Below are positions 54,083 to 63,082 of a stretch of DNA of 64,000 nt, one piece after another (the stretch's first letter is position 1; each line of letters opens with the position of its first letter). The notes beneath the pieces were generated by a model. It had not been told where the DNA came from and did no database searches. It saw only the letters and a list, made by a program, of their open reading frames with translations. The position numbers were made by a program, and so were the translations under genes. Source of the DNA: Leptospira soteropolitanensis (lineage in GTDB: Bacteria; Spirochaetota; Leptospiria; Leptospirales; Leptospiraceae); assembly GCF_026151655.1 (NCBI RefSeq), contig NZ_JAMQPN010000002.1, positions 1-64,000 on the forward strand, given 5' to 3'.

Positions 54083-55953
54083 TTATACATAGATTTGATG
54101 AGATCTTTGTATTTGTCGTGGATGACGTTTCTTTTCATTTTGAAAAGATTCGTCAATTCTTCTCCCACTTCCATAGCCTTTGGTAAAAATCGAAAATCGG
54201 AAAGTTTTTCAAAGGATTTAAAACCGTTTTCTGATGAGATTTGTTTTTTGATAAGATTTTGAAAGTAGAGTCTCACTTCTTTGTTTTGATTTAAATCCTC
54301 GCCATCTTTTGTTTGCAGGCCAATTTCTTTCATTCTGTCTTTGTCCGGCCAAATGAGAGCAGTCAGGGATTTTTGGTCTTGACCAACGACGATTACCTGA
54401 TTGATCAGAGAATTTTCTAAAAGCAAATTTTCAATGGGAACGGGTTCTACGTTTTCGCCACCAAGTAAGACGATAGTGTCTTTCACTCGGCCACGTACAG
54501 ACAAAGTATCATTAAAAGAAATGAAACCCAAATCGCCAGTATTCATCCATCCATCTTGAATGGCTTTGGAAGTAGCTTCTTCATTTTTATAATAACCTTT
54601 CATTACCTGAGGGCCTTTGATATGGATGATTCCCATTTTTCCTTTTGGAACCGATTCGCCTTGGTCATTTACAATTCTGACAGCAGTTCCATCCGGCCAT
54701 TTTCCTACAGAACCTTGGACGACTTTCCCTACAGACCTAACTGAGATAATCGGAGCACACTCTGTCATTCCGTATCCTTCATACACAGGAATGCCAATTA
54801 CGTTGAAAAATTCATCGACATGAGCGGGAAGTGCCCCACCGCCTGATATAGTGCCTGTTAGATGGCCACCCAAAACATCTCTTATTTTGGAAAAGACCAA
54901 TCCGTCTAAGACCTTCGCTAACAAAAAAAGATTTAATACAGATCCTAAGGAAACGGCAGTATTTTTGGCTCTTTCAAAAGGCGATTCTTCTTTTGTGAGA
55001 AGTTTATTCCCAGAAAGGTAGTCTTGCCCGTCTTTGAATTTTTTGCAGACGTCATAAGCAAAATCAAAAAGTTTACGTTTGTTTTCCGGTGCCTTTTCTA
55101 ACTTTTGTTTGATCCCAAGATATAAGTTTTCCCATAGTCTTGGGGCAGAGGCCATAAAGGTTGGTTTAATTTTTTGGAAGTCGTCTCTTAGGTCGCGTAT
55201 ATTCGTATAAGCAATCGAGGCACCTTCTGCTATGATTGCATAGTCGATGGCTCGTTCAAATATATGCCATACTGGAAGGATTGAAAGTGTTCTATCGGAT
55301 GTTTTTAAACCAACACGTGGTGGTACTTGTACCACATTATAAACCATGTTTTGGTGGGTGAGCATCACCCCTTTCGGCATTCCCGTGGTCCCTGATGTAT
55401 AAATAATGGTAAACAAATCATCTGGTTTCACTTGTTTGGAACGAAGTTCTAGGGAAGGAAGATTTTTTCTAAGCGCCTCTCCATCTTTTATCAGTGTATC
55501 CATTGGAATGGCGAAATTGTCACTAGTTCGGAATCCTGGATCTAAAATAATTACTTTTTCAACTTTGGTATTAGATAAAACCGGTTTTAAAGACTCATAT
55601 AATTTTTCATGTTCGACAAAGCAGTATTTACTTTCGGAGTGACTGAGAATATATTCAATTTCTTGCGGAGTAGAATCAGAACCTCTCGGTACATTCACCG
55701 CTCCGTTTAACAGAGTTGCTATGTCAGCAATGGCCCACTCGGTTCTGTTGTCTGCCATAAGACCGATTCGATCTCCTGGTTGTAAACCCATTTGTAAAAG
55801 AGATAAGGAAAGGTTTTCTGATTTATGAAAGATATCTGAAAATGTACGACCAAAAAAGTTTTTCTGTGAGTCTTTTCCAAAGAACATTTCTTTGGCTCCG
55901 TAAGCTCTATTCGCATAATAAAAAACATCATTCAGTGTCGTAAAATTTTTCAT
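54079..55953 (-). CDS. Long-chain acyl-CoA synthetase (AMP-binding)
   Basis: The 624-residue protein belongs to the ANL superfamily. The P-loop TIIYTSGTTGMPKGVMLTHQN lies near residue 188, GYGMTECAPIIS near 398, and the hinge TGDLGFISFNDTLSVRGRVKD near 475. It activates long-chain fatty acids to acyl-AMP and then acyl-CoA. Its size fits the eukaryote-like FadD15/LACS branch. In Leptospira, which lives on fatty acids as carbon source, several such ligases feed beta-oxidation. No other beta-oxidation gene is next to it. Confidence 0.92.
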   Translation of the reverse strand: MKNFTTLNDVFYYANRAYGAKEMFFGKDSQKNFFGRTFSDIFHKSENLSLSLLQMGLQPGDRIGLMADNRTEWAIADIATLLNGAVNVPRGSDSTPQEIEYILSHSESKYCFVEHEKLYESLKPVLSNTKVEKVIILDPGFRTSDNFAIPMDTLIKDGEALRKNLPSLELRSKQVKPDDLFTIIYTSGTTGMPKGVMLTHQNMVYNVVQVPPRVGLKTSDRTLSILPVWHIFERAIDYAIIAEGASIAYTNIRDLRDDFQKIKPTFMASAPRLWENLYLGIKQKLEKAPENKRKLFDFAYDVCKKFKDGQDYLSGNKLLTKEESPFERAKNTAVSLGSVLNLFLLAKVLDGLVFSKIRDVLGGHLTGTISGGGALPAHVDEFFNVIGIPVYEGYGMTECAPIISVRSVGKVVQGSVGKWPDGTAVRIVNDQGESVPKGKMGIIHIKGPQVMKGYYKNEEATSKAIQDGWMNTGDLGFISFNDTLSVRGRVKDTIVLLGGENVEPVPIENLLLENSLINQVIVVGQDQKSLTALIWPDKDRMKEIGLQTKDGEDLNQNKEVRLYFQNLIKKQISSENGFKSFEKLSDFRFLPKAMEVGEELTNLFKMKRNVIHDKYKDLIKSMYN

Positions 55954-55984
55954 TGATTATTCTGATCTCCGTTGGAGCTGAATT

Positions 55985-57463
55985 TTATTGTTTTTTTTGT
56001 TTATTCAAGTAATATTTTCTTTTGTGCGATTTCCCGTTAGTAGATTCAAAAAAGTTGGTAAAAAGTGGATCGGATTCCATTTTTTCTAATAATTCAAAAT
56101 CATATAATAGTGCTTGGTGGGTCCAAAGATTTCCTTCTTGTTCTCTGTTGGTTGCAAAGGAGGCTCTGCCTAATTTGTAGTAGACTACTGGCAAAAATTC
56201 CCGTTCTCCACCCAAGATTTGTGCTCGTTTTAAGTTTGTGTAAGCATCTTCCCATCGGCCGAGGCTTAGTTCACATGAACCTTTATAATAGAAGAGAAAA
56301 AAACGCGGATAGGCAGTGAGCCTACGGCTATTGAGTTTGTCTAAACTAGCCAAACAAGAGACCGGGTCTTTGTCCATAAACTGTGCGTAAGCTAAGTTCA
56401 AAAGGATTTCGGGGCTTATTTCCCCATTGGTTTTACGATAAATCTCTGATGTTTTTTGGTAACTTTCTTTTGCAGTTTTATAATCTGCAAGGACATATAG
56501 ATAATAATAGGATTTATAAATCAATACGTCCAAAGAATCGGATTCACAAGTTCGATAAGAAAAAAATTCATCTAATGTTTTAGTAAAAGAAACAAAATCT
56601 CTTTCATTGTATTCAATATTTGCAATTTTTTTTAATAAGGAACAAGTTCTAGATGTTCCGTTGGGAACTTCCTTTTTATATTCCTTTAAAGATTTGCGAT
56701 AGGCTTTGAGAGCTTCCGAGAATTTTTGATTCGATTCAAAGTGGATGGCCTCTCTTTCTTCTTTTTCACCAACTCCTTCGCAAAATGATTCTTTTCCATT
56801 TTCATAATGACAAATGCGTTCCCTAAATCCATTTTCGTTTGCATCATACTCAACACGAACTAATTGGCAGTTATTAAAATACCACCATTCATCCATTGCG
56901 CCAAAATCATTTTTGTCCTTTGTGATTTCTTTAGGACAACCGGAATGAGAGTAATAAGTGAAACTATCTTTTTTACCATTTTTTGTTTCGTCTTCTTCGG
57001 TTAAAAATAATTGACCTTTGGAATCATAGTAGTCCCAACGATAGGGAAAAAACTCTTCATCATTCAAAAAGAATGAGAGTTTTAAGAGAGAACTCCCTTC
57101 TTTCCAACCTGAAAAACAAGAAAAAGATAACTTGCCACTTAGGAAATTTTGAGAGGGATCTCCGTATAGATCTGTTAGATGAGACCTAATGTCTTCTTTG
57201 AATCTAGGGTAAGGATAGTTGGTGTGGTATTTATCTATATATTTTTGGCAAAACCAAAAGATTTCATGATTTAAAGATTCTTTATGTAACACTCCAGGAA
57301 TTTCACCACCTAAACGAAAGCTAAACCTTTTTGGGCTATGATCTTCTATATCAAATTTTTCTTTTGTATTTTGGATGGCTTTCCAATAATCCTCTAAGGG
57401 AGTTGCCCTTAGAGGAAAAGAAGTTAAGAATAGGGTAGTAAATACTAGAAGTAATAATCTCAA
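55985..57463 (-). CDS. Exported TPR-like protein
   Basis: The 492-residue protein begins with a signal peptide (LLLLVFTTLFLTSFPLRA). The middle (residues ~140-230) has MORN/toxin-antitoxin-like beta strands (WDYYDSKGQLFLTEEDETKN, GFRERICHYENGKES). Residues ~240-470 are tetratricopeptide-like helical repeats (AYRKSLKEYKKEV, NLAYAQFMDKDPVSCLASLD, AYTNLKRAQILGG). TPRs mediate protein contacts. Its start overlaps the YopX-like gene by 4 bases, so they are coupled. Confidence 0.7.
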   Translation of the reverse strand: MRLLLLVFTTLFLTSFPLRATPLEDYWKAIQNTKEKFDIEDHSPKRFSFRLGGEIPGVLHKESLNHEIFWFCQKYIDKYHTNYPYPRFKEDIRSHLTDLYGDPSQNFLSGKLSFSCFSGWKEGSSLLKLSFFLNDEEFFPYRWDYYDSKGQLFLTEEDETKNGKKDSFTYYSHSGCPKEITKDKNDFGAMDEWWYFNNCQLVRVEYDANENGFRERICHYENGKESFCEGVGEKEEREAIHFESNQKFSEALKAYRKSLKEYKKEVPNGTSRTCSLLKKIANIEYNERDFVSFTKTLDEFFSYRTCESDSLDVLIYKSYYYLYVLADYKTAKESYQKTSEIYRKTNGEISPEILLNLAYAQFMDKDPVSCLASLDKLNSRRLTAYPRFFLFYYKGSCELSLGRWEDAYTNLKRAQILGGEREFLPVVYYKLGRASFATNREQEGNLWTHQALLYDFELLEKMESDPLFTNFFESTNGKSHKRKYYLNKQKKQ

Positions 57464-57840
57464 GATTTACTTTTTAAATACAAGTCATAAAGGATTGGAT
57501 TTTCGTAGGGATTGCCCACTTTGCGAATGGAAAACAATTGCAAAATAGGAGGTCCATTTTCTAAATAAAAAGCTCCATGTTCGTTGTTATATCGAATGAC
57601 ACCTGTATGTTGCGTCAGGTTTCCACCTTTAGCCACAGTATGTTCAATGATATCTTCTTCAAATAGATCTTTATCGTATTTATCTTTTAGTCCGGTAAAA
57701 GTATTAACAACGTAATTGTCTTCGTTTGAGATAGGTTGTCCAAACTTTAAAAGTTTCCCATCGAGGGTTAAACTAAAGCCTTTTTGTGTGAATTCTTTCT
57801 CTTGTTTGTCCCAAACACGGAATCGAATTGTAAATGCCAT
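57460..57840 (-). CDS. YopX-family protein
   Basis: The 126-residue protein shows IRFRVWDKQEKEF at the start, VNTFTGLKDKYDKDLFEEDI in the middle and a GVIRYNNEHGAFYL strand pair. This is the YopX family, small proteins common in phages and prophages, function unknown. Here it is embedded in chromosomal genes and shares an ATGA overlap with the TPR-like gene, so it is not obviously in a prophage. Confidence 0.75.
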   Translation of the reverse strand: MAFTIRFRVWDKQEKEFTQKGFSLTLDGKLLKFGQPISNEDNYVVNTFTGLKDKYDKDLFEEDIIEHTVAKGGNLTQHTGVIRYNNEHGAFYLENGPPILQLFSIRKVGNPYENPILYDLYLKSKS

Positions 57841-57934
57841 ACTGAACCCAAATTAAGGTGACCGAAGTCCTTTCCAAGGAAAATTCAAAAAAAAATCAGT
57901 GGTCAAGTCATGAATTCAGACAATTCTATACCCC

Positions 57935-58708
57935 ATGAAGGTCATCTCTGTTTCTAATATTAAGGGTGGAAGTGGGAAATCCACTACTGCCGCACACTTA
58001 GCATGTGCCTTAGCCAGGCGAGGAAAAACCTTAGTGGTAGATATGGATATGCAAGGAGATTTAACAGACTATTGTTTGCCAGAATTGGATCTCTCCCAAC
58101 TGGAAGAATCAAATGTGATGAGCGTTCTTCTCGGTATGAAAAAAATCACAGACTGCATTCGAGAAACCAAACAGTTTGATGTATTGCCCTCTACATTAAG
58201 TCTTGCAAAACTCTCCAAATACAATCCAGATTCTAGTAGTCTTTGCCTTCAATTCAAAAGAGCATTAGAAGAAGTACGAAATAAATATAAATTTGTAATC
58301 ATTGATACACCGGGCTCAGCAAAACATGAACTGACCACCGCCATCTATAATTCAGAGTTGATTTTAATTCCTGTGACTCCTAGCAAATGGACCATTCGAG
58401 CTGTAAATTTACTTCTGGATGAAATCACTCAGACGGAAACTATTTTTAGTCAAAAGAAAAAAATTGCCTTTGTGCCGTCATGGTTTGGGACTTCCAAAAA
58501 ACATAGAGACTTACTGGACAAATTGAAACAAATCGAAGAGATTCCTTGTTTAGCAGAAATTCCAAAATCAGAAACTATCAAAACGAAAACAGAAAAACAA
58601 GAGAGTTTAAAAAAAGATAGCAATGCTTGGCACGCCTTTGATTTGTTAGCAGACGAATCAATTGCCTTGGTTGATCCTGAGAATTCGATTCATTCTATGA
58701 AGCCGTAA
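57935..58708 (+). CDS. ParA-family ATPase
   Basis: The 257-residue protein has the deviant Walker A motif KGGSGKSTTA (residues 10-19), DMDMQGD (switch I) and VIIDTPGS (Walker B), typical of ParA/Soj/MinD ATPases that position DNA or protein cargos on the nucleoid. No ParB gene follows; the next gene is a convergent ion channel. It therefore looks like an orphan ParA, perhaps for a protein cargo rather than for plasmid partition. Confidence 0.88.
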   Translation: MKVISVSNIKGGSGKSTTAAHLACALARRGKTLVVDMDMQGDLTDYCLPELDLSQLEESNVMSVLLGMKKITDCIRETKQFDVLPSTLSLAKLSKYNPDSSSLCLQFKRALEEVRNKYKFVIIDTPGSAKHELTTAIYNSELILIPVTPSKWTIRAVNLLLDEITQTETIFSQKKKIAFVPSWFGTSKKHRDLLDKLKQIEEIPCLAEIPKSETIKTKTEKQESLKKDSNAWHAFDLLADESIALVDPENSIHSMKP

Positions 58709-58763
58709 TCGTTACTAAAAAGTAAAAACGTAACGTAGTTCTGTCGTAACTTTAGTGATAGAT

Positions 58764-60122
58764 CTATTCTGTATGATGCGTTTTTGATGTTTGATTTTTT
58801 TTACGTTCTTCTGCGATTCCTTGGATGTGTTTGGCAAAGCCAGGGTGGTGCTTTAAAATTTCTGCAAACCGATCCTTTCCTAAAGTATACACATCACAAA
58901 AAGAACCGGCTTTGATTGTTGCTGTTCTTAAAGAATCATCGATCAAACTCATTTCTCCAAAAAAGGAACCTGAATTGAGTGTCGCAAGAATTTCTCCGGT
59001 TTTTTCTTTAATGACTTCCACATGGCCTTTGGACAAAAAATACATATTATGAGGCACATCACCTTCTCTAAAGATAACATCACCTTTCATGTAAAAAGCA
59101 GGTTTCAATTCTAAAACAACTTCTCTTTTTAATTCTTCTGGTGCGTTTTTAAAAAAAGGAACAACAGAAATCAAATGGTTATGCAAAAACATGGATACAT
59201 CAATTTTGATACCGGAAGGAAGTTGGTCCCAAATTTCTGATTCATCAATTCCGTGTTTATTTTCCCAAAGATTTACATAGTAGGAACGGATTCGGTTGGC
59301 AAGGTTAGGTGGTAATTTTTTGTATTTGATAAAGCTATCAATGGTATTTAACTTTTCTTGGAAAGATACACGTGAAATATCCAAGTTGGAAAGTAGGGTG
59401 GCAATATTACCGATGACATAACCATAAATACCAACTCCTAAAATCATCACTCCCATTGTGTAAATTGTTTGGCTGTTAGTTACAGGTGTGATGTCTCCGT
59501 AACCAATCGTAGTGAGAGTTGTCACGGACCAATAAAGAGCACGTATATATCTTGTGGTCATATCTTTATCTGCTAAAAATTCGGGTCCAAGATGGATCCA
59601 TCCGCAGGCCACCCAGTGAGCAAATAGACTTGTCCAATACACAAAAAAGATCAACCGAAAGGTCATGGGATTGATTACTTCAATGAGTCTAAATCGTTCA
59701 TCTGAATCAGCCCCTAATGCCAATAGTCTAAGAGATTTAAAAAGTTCAAAAACACGTACGGAGCGGAGAAGCCTTAAGATCTTCAAACTATCGGTAACAC
59801 CGAAGTATTGGAAAAAAAATCCTCCAAATAGGTCAAAAGGAAAGGCTGATAAAAAGTCGACTAAAAACCAACTGCGTAAATAAGTTTTGGATACGATCTT
59901 TCGATTTTGAATGAGGAGTCTGTCTTTTAAAATGGCGGTGTTAAAATTAAGGAGGACATCAATTCCAAATATGATTTGGATTCCTCTTTCAAAGTAGTTC
60001 ACTCCAGCCGAAAGTTTATAGTGAAACACTAAACGGATGGGAACTTCGATGGCAAAATAGGTAATACAAATAAAAACAAAAAGATCCCAGATCCGTTTGT
60101 ATGGAGAGTTTGGATGGATCAT
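58764..60122 (-). CDS. Cyclic-nucleotide-gated potassium channel
   Basis: The 452-residue protein has six transmembrane segments. S4 carries regularly spaced Arg (LKILRLLRSVRVFELFKSLR), and the selectivity filter is TTLTTIGYGDITP. A C-terminal cyclic-nucleotide-binding domain follows from ~residue 330, with FREGDVPHNMYFLSKG and the phosphate-binding cassette FFGEMSLIDDSLRTATI. This is the eukaryotic HCN/CNG-like architecture also found in spirochaete channels such as SthK and LliK. It would conduct potassium through the inner membrane in response to cAMP or cGMP. Confidence 0.93.
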   Translation of the reverse strand: MIHPNSPYKRIWDLFVFICITYFAIEVPIRLVFHYKLSAGVNYFERGIQIIFGIDVLLNFNTAILKDRLLIQNRKIVSKTYLRSWFLVDFLSAFPFDLFGGFFFQYFGVTDSLKILRLLRSVRVFELFKSLRLLALGADSDERFRLIEVINPMTFRLIFFVYWTSLFAHWVACGWIHLGPEFLADKDMTTRYIRALYWSVTTLTTIGYGDITPVTNSQTIYTMGVMILGVGIYGYVIGNIATLLSNLDISRVSFQEKLNTIDSFIKYKKLPPNLANRIRSYYVNLWENKHGIDESEIWDQLPSGIKIDVSMFLHNHLISVVPFFKNAPEELKREVVLELKPAFYMKGDVIFREGDVPHNMYFLSKGHVEVIKEKTGEILATLNSGSFFGEMSLIDDSLRTATIKAGSFCDVYTLGKDRFAEILKHHPGFAKHIQGIAEERKKNQTSKTHHTE

Positions 60123-60201
60123 AGTTACAGTATCGACATTGGTAAGTTTTATATTTGCCTTCTTTTAAAGAAAAAAAATCCTGAATGGAAAAGAGGTGAT
60201 T

Positions 60202-60522
60202 ATGTTCGGTGGAGCGGGTGGAAACAAGTTTGATATGCTCAAACAAATGAAAAAGATGCGGTCGCAGGTTAAAACTATGGAAAAGGAACTTGCGGGTCTC
60301 AATTTTGTAGGAATTTCAAAAAACAAACTGCTTTCGGTCACTTTGGATGGAAAATTCCAGATGAAATCCATCCAGATAGAAGATGAATTAATCGAAAAAA
60401 AAGACAAAAACCTGCTAGAAAAATCCATTCAGGAAGCTTATACCAAGGCTTTGCAGGACGCCCAAGCGGGGGCCGCAAAACAAATGCAGGCTATGGGTGG
60501 TTTTCCGGGACTTGGAATGTAA
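60202..60522 (+). CDS. YbaB/EbfC nucleoid-associated protein
   Basis: From ATG 60202 the 106-residue protein has the YbaB/EbfC layout: DMLKQMKKMRSQVKTMEKEL coiled helix, strands NKLLSVTLDGKFQMKSIQIE, and helix LEKSIQEAYTKALQDAQAGA. YbaB proteins bind DNA as dimers without strong sequence specificity. It is not next to dnaX/recR as in many bacteria. Two tandem hairpin-T-run terminators follow. Confidence 0.85.
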   Translation: MFGGAGGNKFDMLKQMKKMRSQVKTMEKELAGLNFVGISKNKLLSVTLDGKFQMKSIQIEDELIEKKDKNLLEKSIQEAYTKALQDAQAGAAKQMQAMGGFPGLGM

Positions 60523-60547
60523 TTTTTTAGAACAAATCTAAAATAGA

Positions 60548-60574
60548 AAGCCTACAAACACTGTAGGCTTTTTT
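60548..60574 (+). terminator. Intrinsic terminator of the ybaB-like gene
   Basis: AAGCCTACA (60548-60556) and TGTAGGCTT (60562-60570) form a perfect 9-bp stem with a 5-base loop, followed by TTTT. It lies 26 bases after the stop. Confidence 0.75.
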
Positions 60575-60583
60575 GTAACAACC

Positions 60584-60610
60584 AAAGGGACCAAGTAGTC
60601 CCTTTTTTTA
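60584..60610 (+). terminator. Second terminator-like hairpin
   Basis: AGGGAC (60586-60591) and GTCCCT (60598-60603) form a 6-bp stem, followed by TTTTTTT. It backs up the first terminator and separates it from the convergent OmpA-family gene. Confidence 0.6.
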
Positions 60611-60623
60611 TGTCTGAAGAAAA

Positions 60624-61355
60624 TTAGGTAGCGGGAACGATTTCCACTTCCACTCGACGGTTGGATCCATCTTTTGGATCTGTACCTTTAAGCGGGGTTG
60701 AAGATCCAAGGCCTTGGACAGAACCGATTCGTTTGCTTTCAACACCATTCTCTATAATTGCATTTTTTGCAGTGACAGCACGGTCTTGGGAAAGTCTTTG
60801 GTTTAGATCTTCTGCACCTGTTCTGTTGGCATGTCCAGAGATATTGATTTTAGTTTCAGGATAAGCTGCAAGTGCTTCAGCCAATTTGTCAATGTTCTCT
60901 TTTCCTTTCCCTTTTAGGTCAGCTTTTCCGTCTTCAAACGCAATTCCGCCGTCCATAGAAGCAGTGAGGGCAACGGTTTCTCCGCCTTTTTCACTTTTTG
61001 TAAGAGTGATTCCTTGTTTTTTCATTTCTTCGGCCATGTTATCATACATAGTGTTGAGATAAAAACCAGTTCCAAGCCCTGCCAAACAACCTGCACCTAA
61101 ACCAATAATCTTACCTTTGTTTTGCGGTTTCTTTTTTTCCATTGCCAAAGATTCTTTGATTTGTCTTTGGAAATCGTTCTTTTTGTTTTTAGTATCTTTT
61201 TTTCGTTGTGCCTCATCATAAACAGCACCAAGAGCAAGTCCTACACCACATCCAATGGATGTACTTAAGATTAATCTTTTTGTGTTGTCGGAAAGTCCAC
61301 AAGAGATTGTGGAAAGTAATGATAGGGAAAGAATTCCAGAGATAATTTGTTTCAA
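60624..61355 (-). CDS. OmpA-family lipoprotein
   Basis: The 243-residue protein has a lipoprotein signal peptide ending LLSTISC (Cys19). Two glycine-zipper segments follow (IGCGVGLALGAVYDEA, IIGLGAGCLAGLGTGFYL). The C-terminal OmpA/Pal domain has INISGHANRTGAEDLNQRLS and VEIVPA. The OmpA domain binds peptidoglycan, and the glycine zippers may insert in the membrane. This is the Loa22-like or peptidoglycan-associated class of spirochaete lipoproteins, though it is not Loa22 itself as far as I can tell. Confidence 0.85.
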   Translation of the reverse strand: MKQIISGILSLSLLSTISCGLSDNTKRLILSTSIGCGVGLALGAVYDEAQRKKDTKNKKNDFQRQIKESLAMEKKKPQNKGKIIGLGAGCLAGLGTGFYLNTMYDNMAEEMKKQGITLTKSEKGGETVALTASMDGGIAFEDGKADLKGKGKENIDKLAEALAAYPETKINISGHANRTGAEDLNQRLSQDRAVTAKNAIIENGVESKRIGSVQGLGSSTPLKGTDPKDGSNRRVEVEIVPAT

Positions 61356-61454
61356 AGTGATTGTCCTCGCTTACACTCTCTATAAGTATAAGGACAAATT
61401 CTGAAGAAATCCTCCCTGTTTGCAAGGAGGATTTCTGTTTCTTTTTTGATCGGA

Positions 61455-62303
61455 TTAGTATCTGTCCGTGAGGAGTTTTACTACGGATTCCGGTCGGAGG
61501 TTTGCTTGTGCGAGCATTGCCACTCCTGATTTGGTTAGGATTTGGTTTTTAGAATATTCGACCATTTCCGTAGCCATATCAGCATCCCTTACTTGCGATT
61601 CAGCTGAAACAATGTTCACATAGTTGTTACTAAGTGATTTCAAAGTTAAATCCAATCGATTGTAATAGGCACCAAGGTCAGACCGCAGACGGTTGACTTT
61701 GGTAATAGCATCATCCAGAACTTGGAGTGAATCGGAAGCTTTGTTTGGAGTTGACAAAGTCAACTTATTTCCAGCTTGTTTCAGTTTCAAAGAAGAACTA
61801 GTCATCGTGTTGATGTAGAGTTCAATTTTCTCTGTCCCGTTTGCACCCACTTGCAAGGTCATTGGATTTTTGGAAGAACGTGAAAACCGTCCATCCAATG
61901 GTTTGATTTTATTAAACTCTGCAGAAGTTCCGATCCTTTCCACTTCTTCGACAAGTTGGGATACTTCTAATTGGACTAGTTTTCTGTCTTCGTTAGAATA
62001 TATTCCGTTTGAAGATTGAACGGAAAGCTCACGTAACCTCTGTAAGATAGAGTTTACTTGATCTAAAGATCCTTCGGTGACCTGAAGGAACGACATACCA
62101 TCCTGGGTATTTCGCTCTGCTTGGCCGAGTCCTCGAATTTGTGATCTTAATTTTTCGGACACTGCGAATCCCAAGGAATCATCCCCTGGTCTGTTGACTC
62201 GCATACCGGTTGCTAGGTGTTCCATAGACTTGTCCATGTCACGGCCCGTATTTGTGAGCGCTCGTTTTGCCACAAGCGCGCTGATGTTGTGATTGATAAT
62301 CAT
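61455..62303 (-). CDS. flaB: Flagellar filament core protein FlaB
   Basis: I start at ATG 62303, 7 bases after GGAGGG, instead of an earlier in-frame codon. The 282-residue flagellin begins MIINHNISALVAKRALTNTG, has the conserved N-terminal LATGMRVNRPGDDSLGFAVSE and C-terminal EMVEYSKNQILTKSGVAMLA and ANLRPESVVKLLTDRY. Between them there is no variable D2/D3 domain, as usual for spirochaete FlaB. It forms the core of the periplasmic flagellum. Leptospira has several flaB paralogues; which one this is cannot be settled here. Confidence 0.93.
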   Translation of the reverse strand: MIINHNISALVAKRALTNTGRDMDKSMEHLATGMRVNRPGDDSLGFAVSEKLRSQIRGLGQAERNTQDGMSFLQVTEGSLDQVNSILQRLRELSVQSSNGIYSNEDRKLVQLEVSQLVEEVERIGTSAEFNKIKPLDGRFSRSSKNPMTLQVGANGTEKIELYINTMTSSSLKLKQAGNKLTLSTPNKASDSLQVLDDAITKVNRLRSDLGAYYNRLDLTLKSLSNNYVNIVSAESQVRDADMATEMVEYSKNQILTKSGVAMLAQANLRPESVVKLLTDRY

Positions 62304-62452
62304 TGTCACACCCTCCTGTGTGTCCATGACCCGCCTGTTTCCCTACATGCGGAGAAAAGTCAAAAAATCACTGCCCAGGAAATCCGTTCCATCGAGAAGA
62401 GAAGGGGTTGCCTGCCCTTGGTTCTTCTATGAATTTTGCCTTTTCAGATGAT

Positions 62453-62480
62453 TCTATACTAGAAAACTAAGGTCTGTAAA
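62453..62480 (-). promoter_or_regulatory. Possible promoter of flaB
   Basis: On the minus strand, TTTACA (62475-62480) and TATAGA (62453-62458) are 16 bases apart, about 150 bases upstream of the flaB start. They resemble a sigma70 promoter. A sigma28 promoter would be expected for flagellin, and I could not identify one. Confidence 0.3.
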
Positions 62481-62509
62481 GAAAATTTAAGCTCTAAAGG
62501 AGTGGGAAA

Positions 62510-63082
62510 TTGAAAATCTACACCAAATTCGGAGATGGTGGCCAAACCTACCTTGCCTCCGGCATCAAAGTTTCTAAAACAGATAGGCGGGTTGATCTTT
62601 ACGGAAGTTGTGACGAATTGAATAGTACGATCGGGCTTGCACTTTCTTTCACGAAAGACTTAAAGTTCGAACCTGATTTTTTAAATTACTTAAAAGGTAT
62701 TCAAAGTTTCCTTTTTGAGATTGGATCAGAGCTTGCGGGTTATGTGCCAAAAGAATCAAAGGAAGGAACGGTTGTTTTGCGATCTGATGTGGATAGTTTA
62801 GAAAAAGAAATTGATCGGCTCATGGAAAAGCTTCCTGAGATTAAGTTCTTTATTTTACCTGGTGGAAGTTCCGTAGCAAGCAGTTTGCATATAGCTCGTA
62901 CCATTTGTAGAAGATTGGAACGAGATCTTCTCGTATACATTGAGTCTGGTGGAGTGATCCATACCGATTTAAGAATTTATCTCAACCGCCTTTCTGATTA
63001 TCTTTTTGTTGCGGCAAGGTTTGCCAACTTTTCTACTGGAAATGAGGAAACCATTTGGAAAAGCAGAACGAAACCCAACTAA
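62510..63082 (+). CDS. Cob(I)alamin adenosyltransferase, PduO type
   Basis: The 190-residue protein is a PduO-type ATP:cob(I)alamin adenosyltransferase that makes adenosylcobalamin. The N-terminal TKFGDGGQTYLASGIKVSKT is the ATP-binding part, YGSCDELNSTIGLA the trimer-interface helix, and SVASSLHIARTICRRLERDL the conserved Arg helix. The start is TTG, 9 bases after AGGAGTGG. Leptospira needs adenosylcobalamin and can make or salvage B12. The 3' end overlaps the next gene by 28 bases. Confidence 0.9.
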   Translation: MKIYTKFGDGGQTYLASGIKVSKTDRRVDLYGSCDELNSTIGLALSFTKDLKFEPDFLNYLKGIQSFLFEIGSELAGYVPKESKEGTVVLRSDVDSLEKEIDRLMEKLPEIKFFILPGGSSVASSLHIARTICRRLERDLLVYIESGGVIHTDLRIYLNRLSDYLFVAARFANFSTGNEETIWKSRTKPN

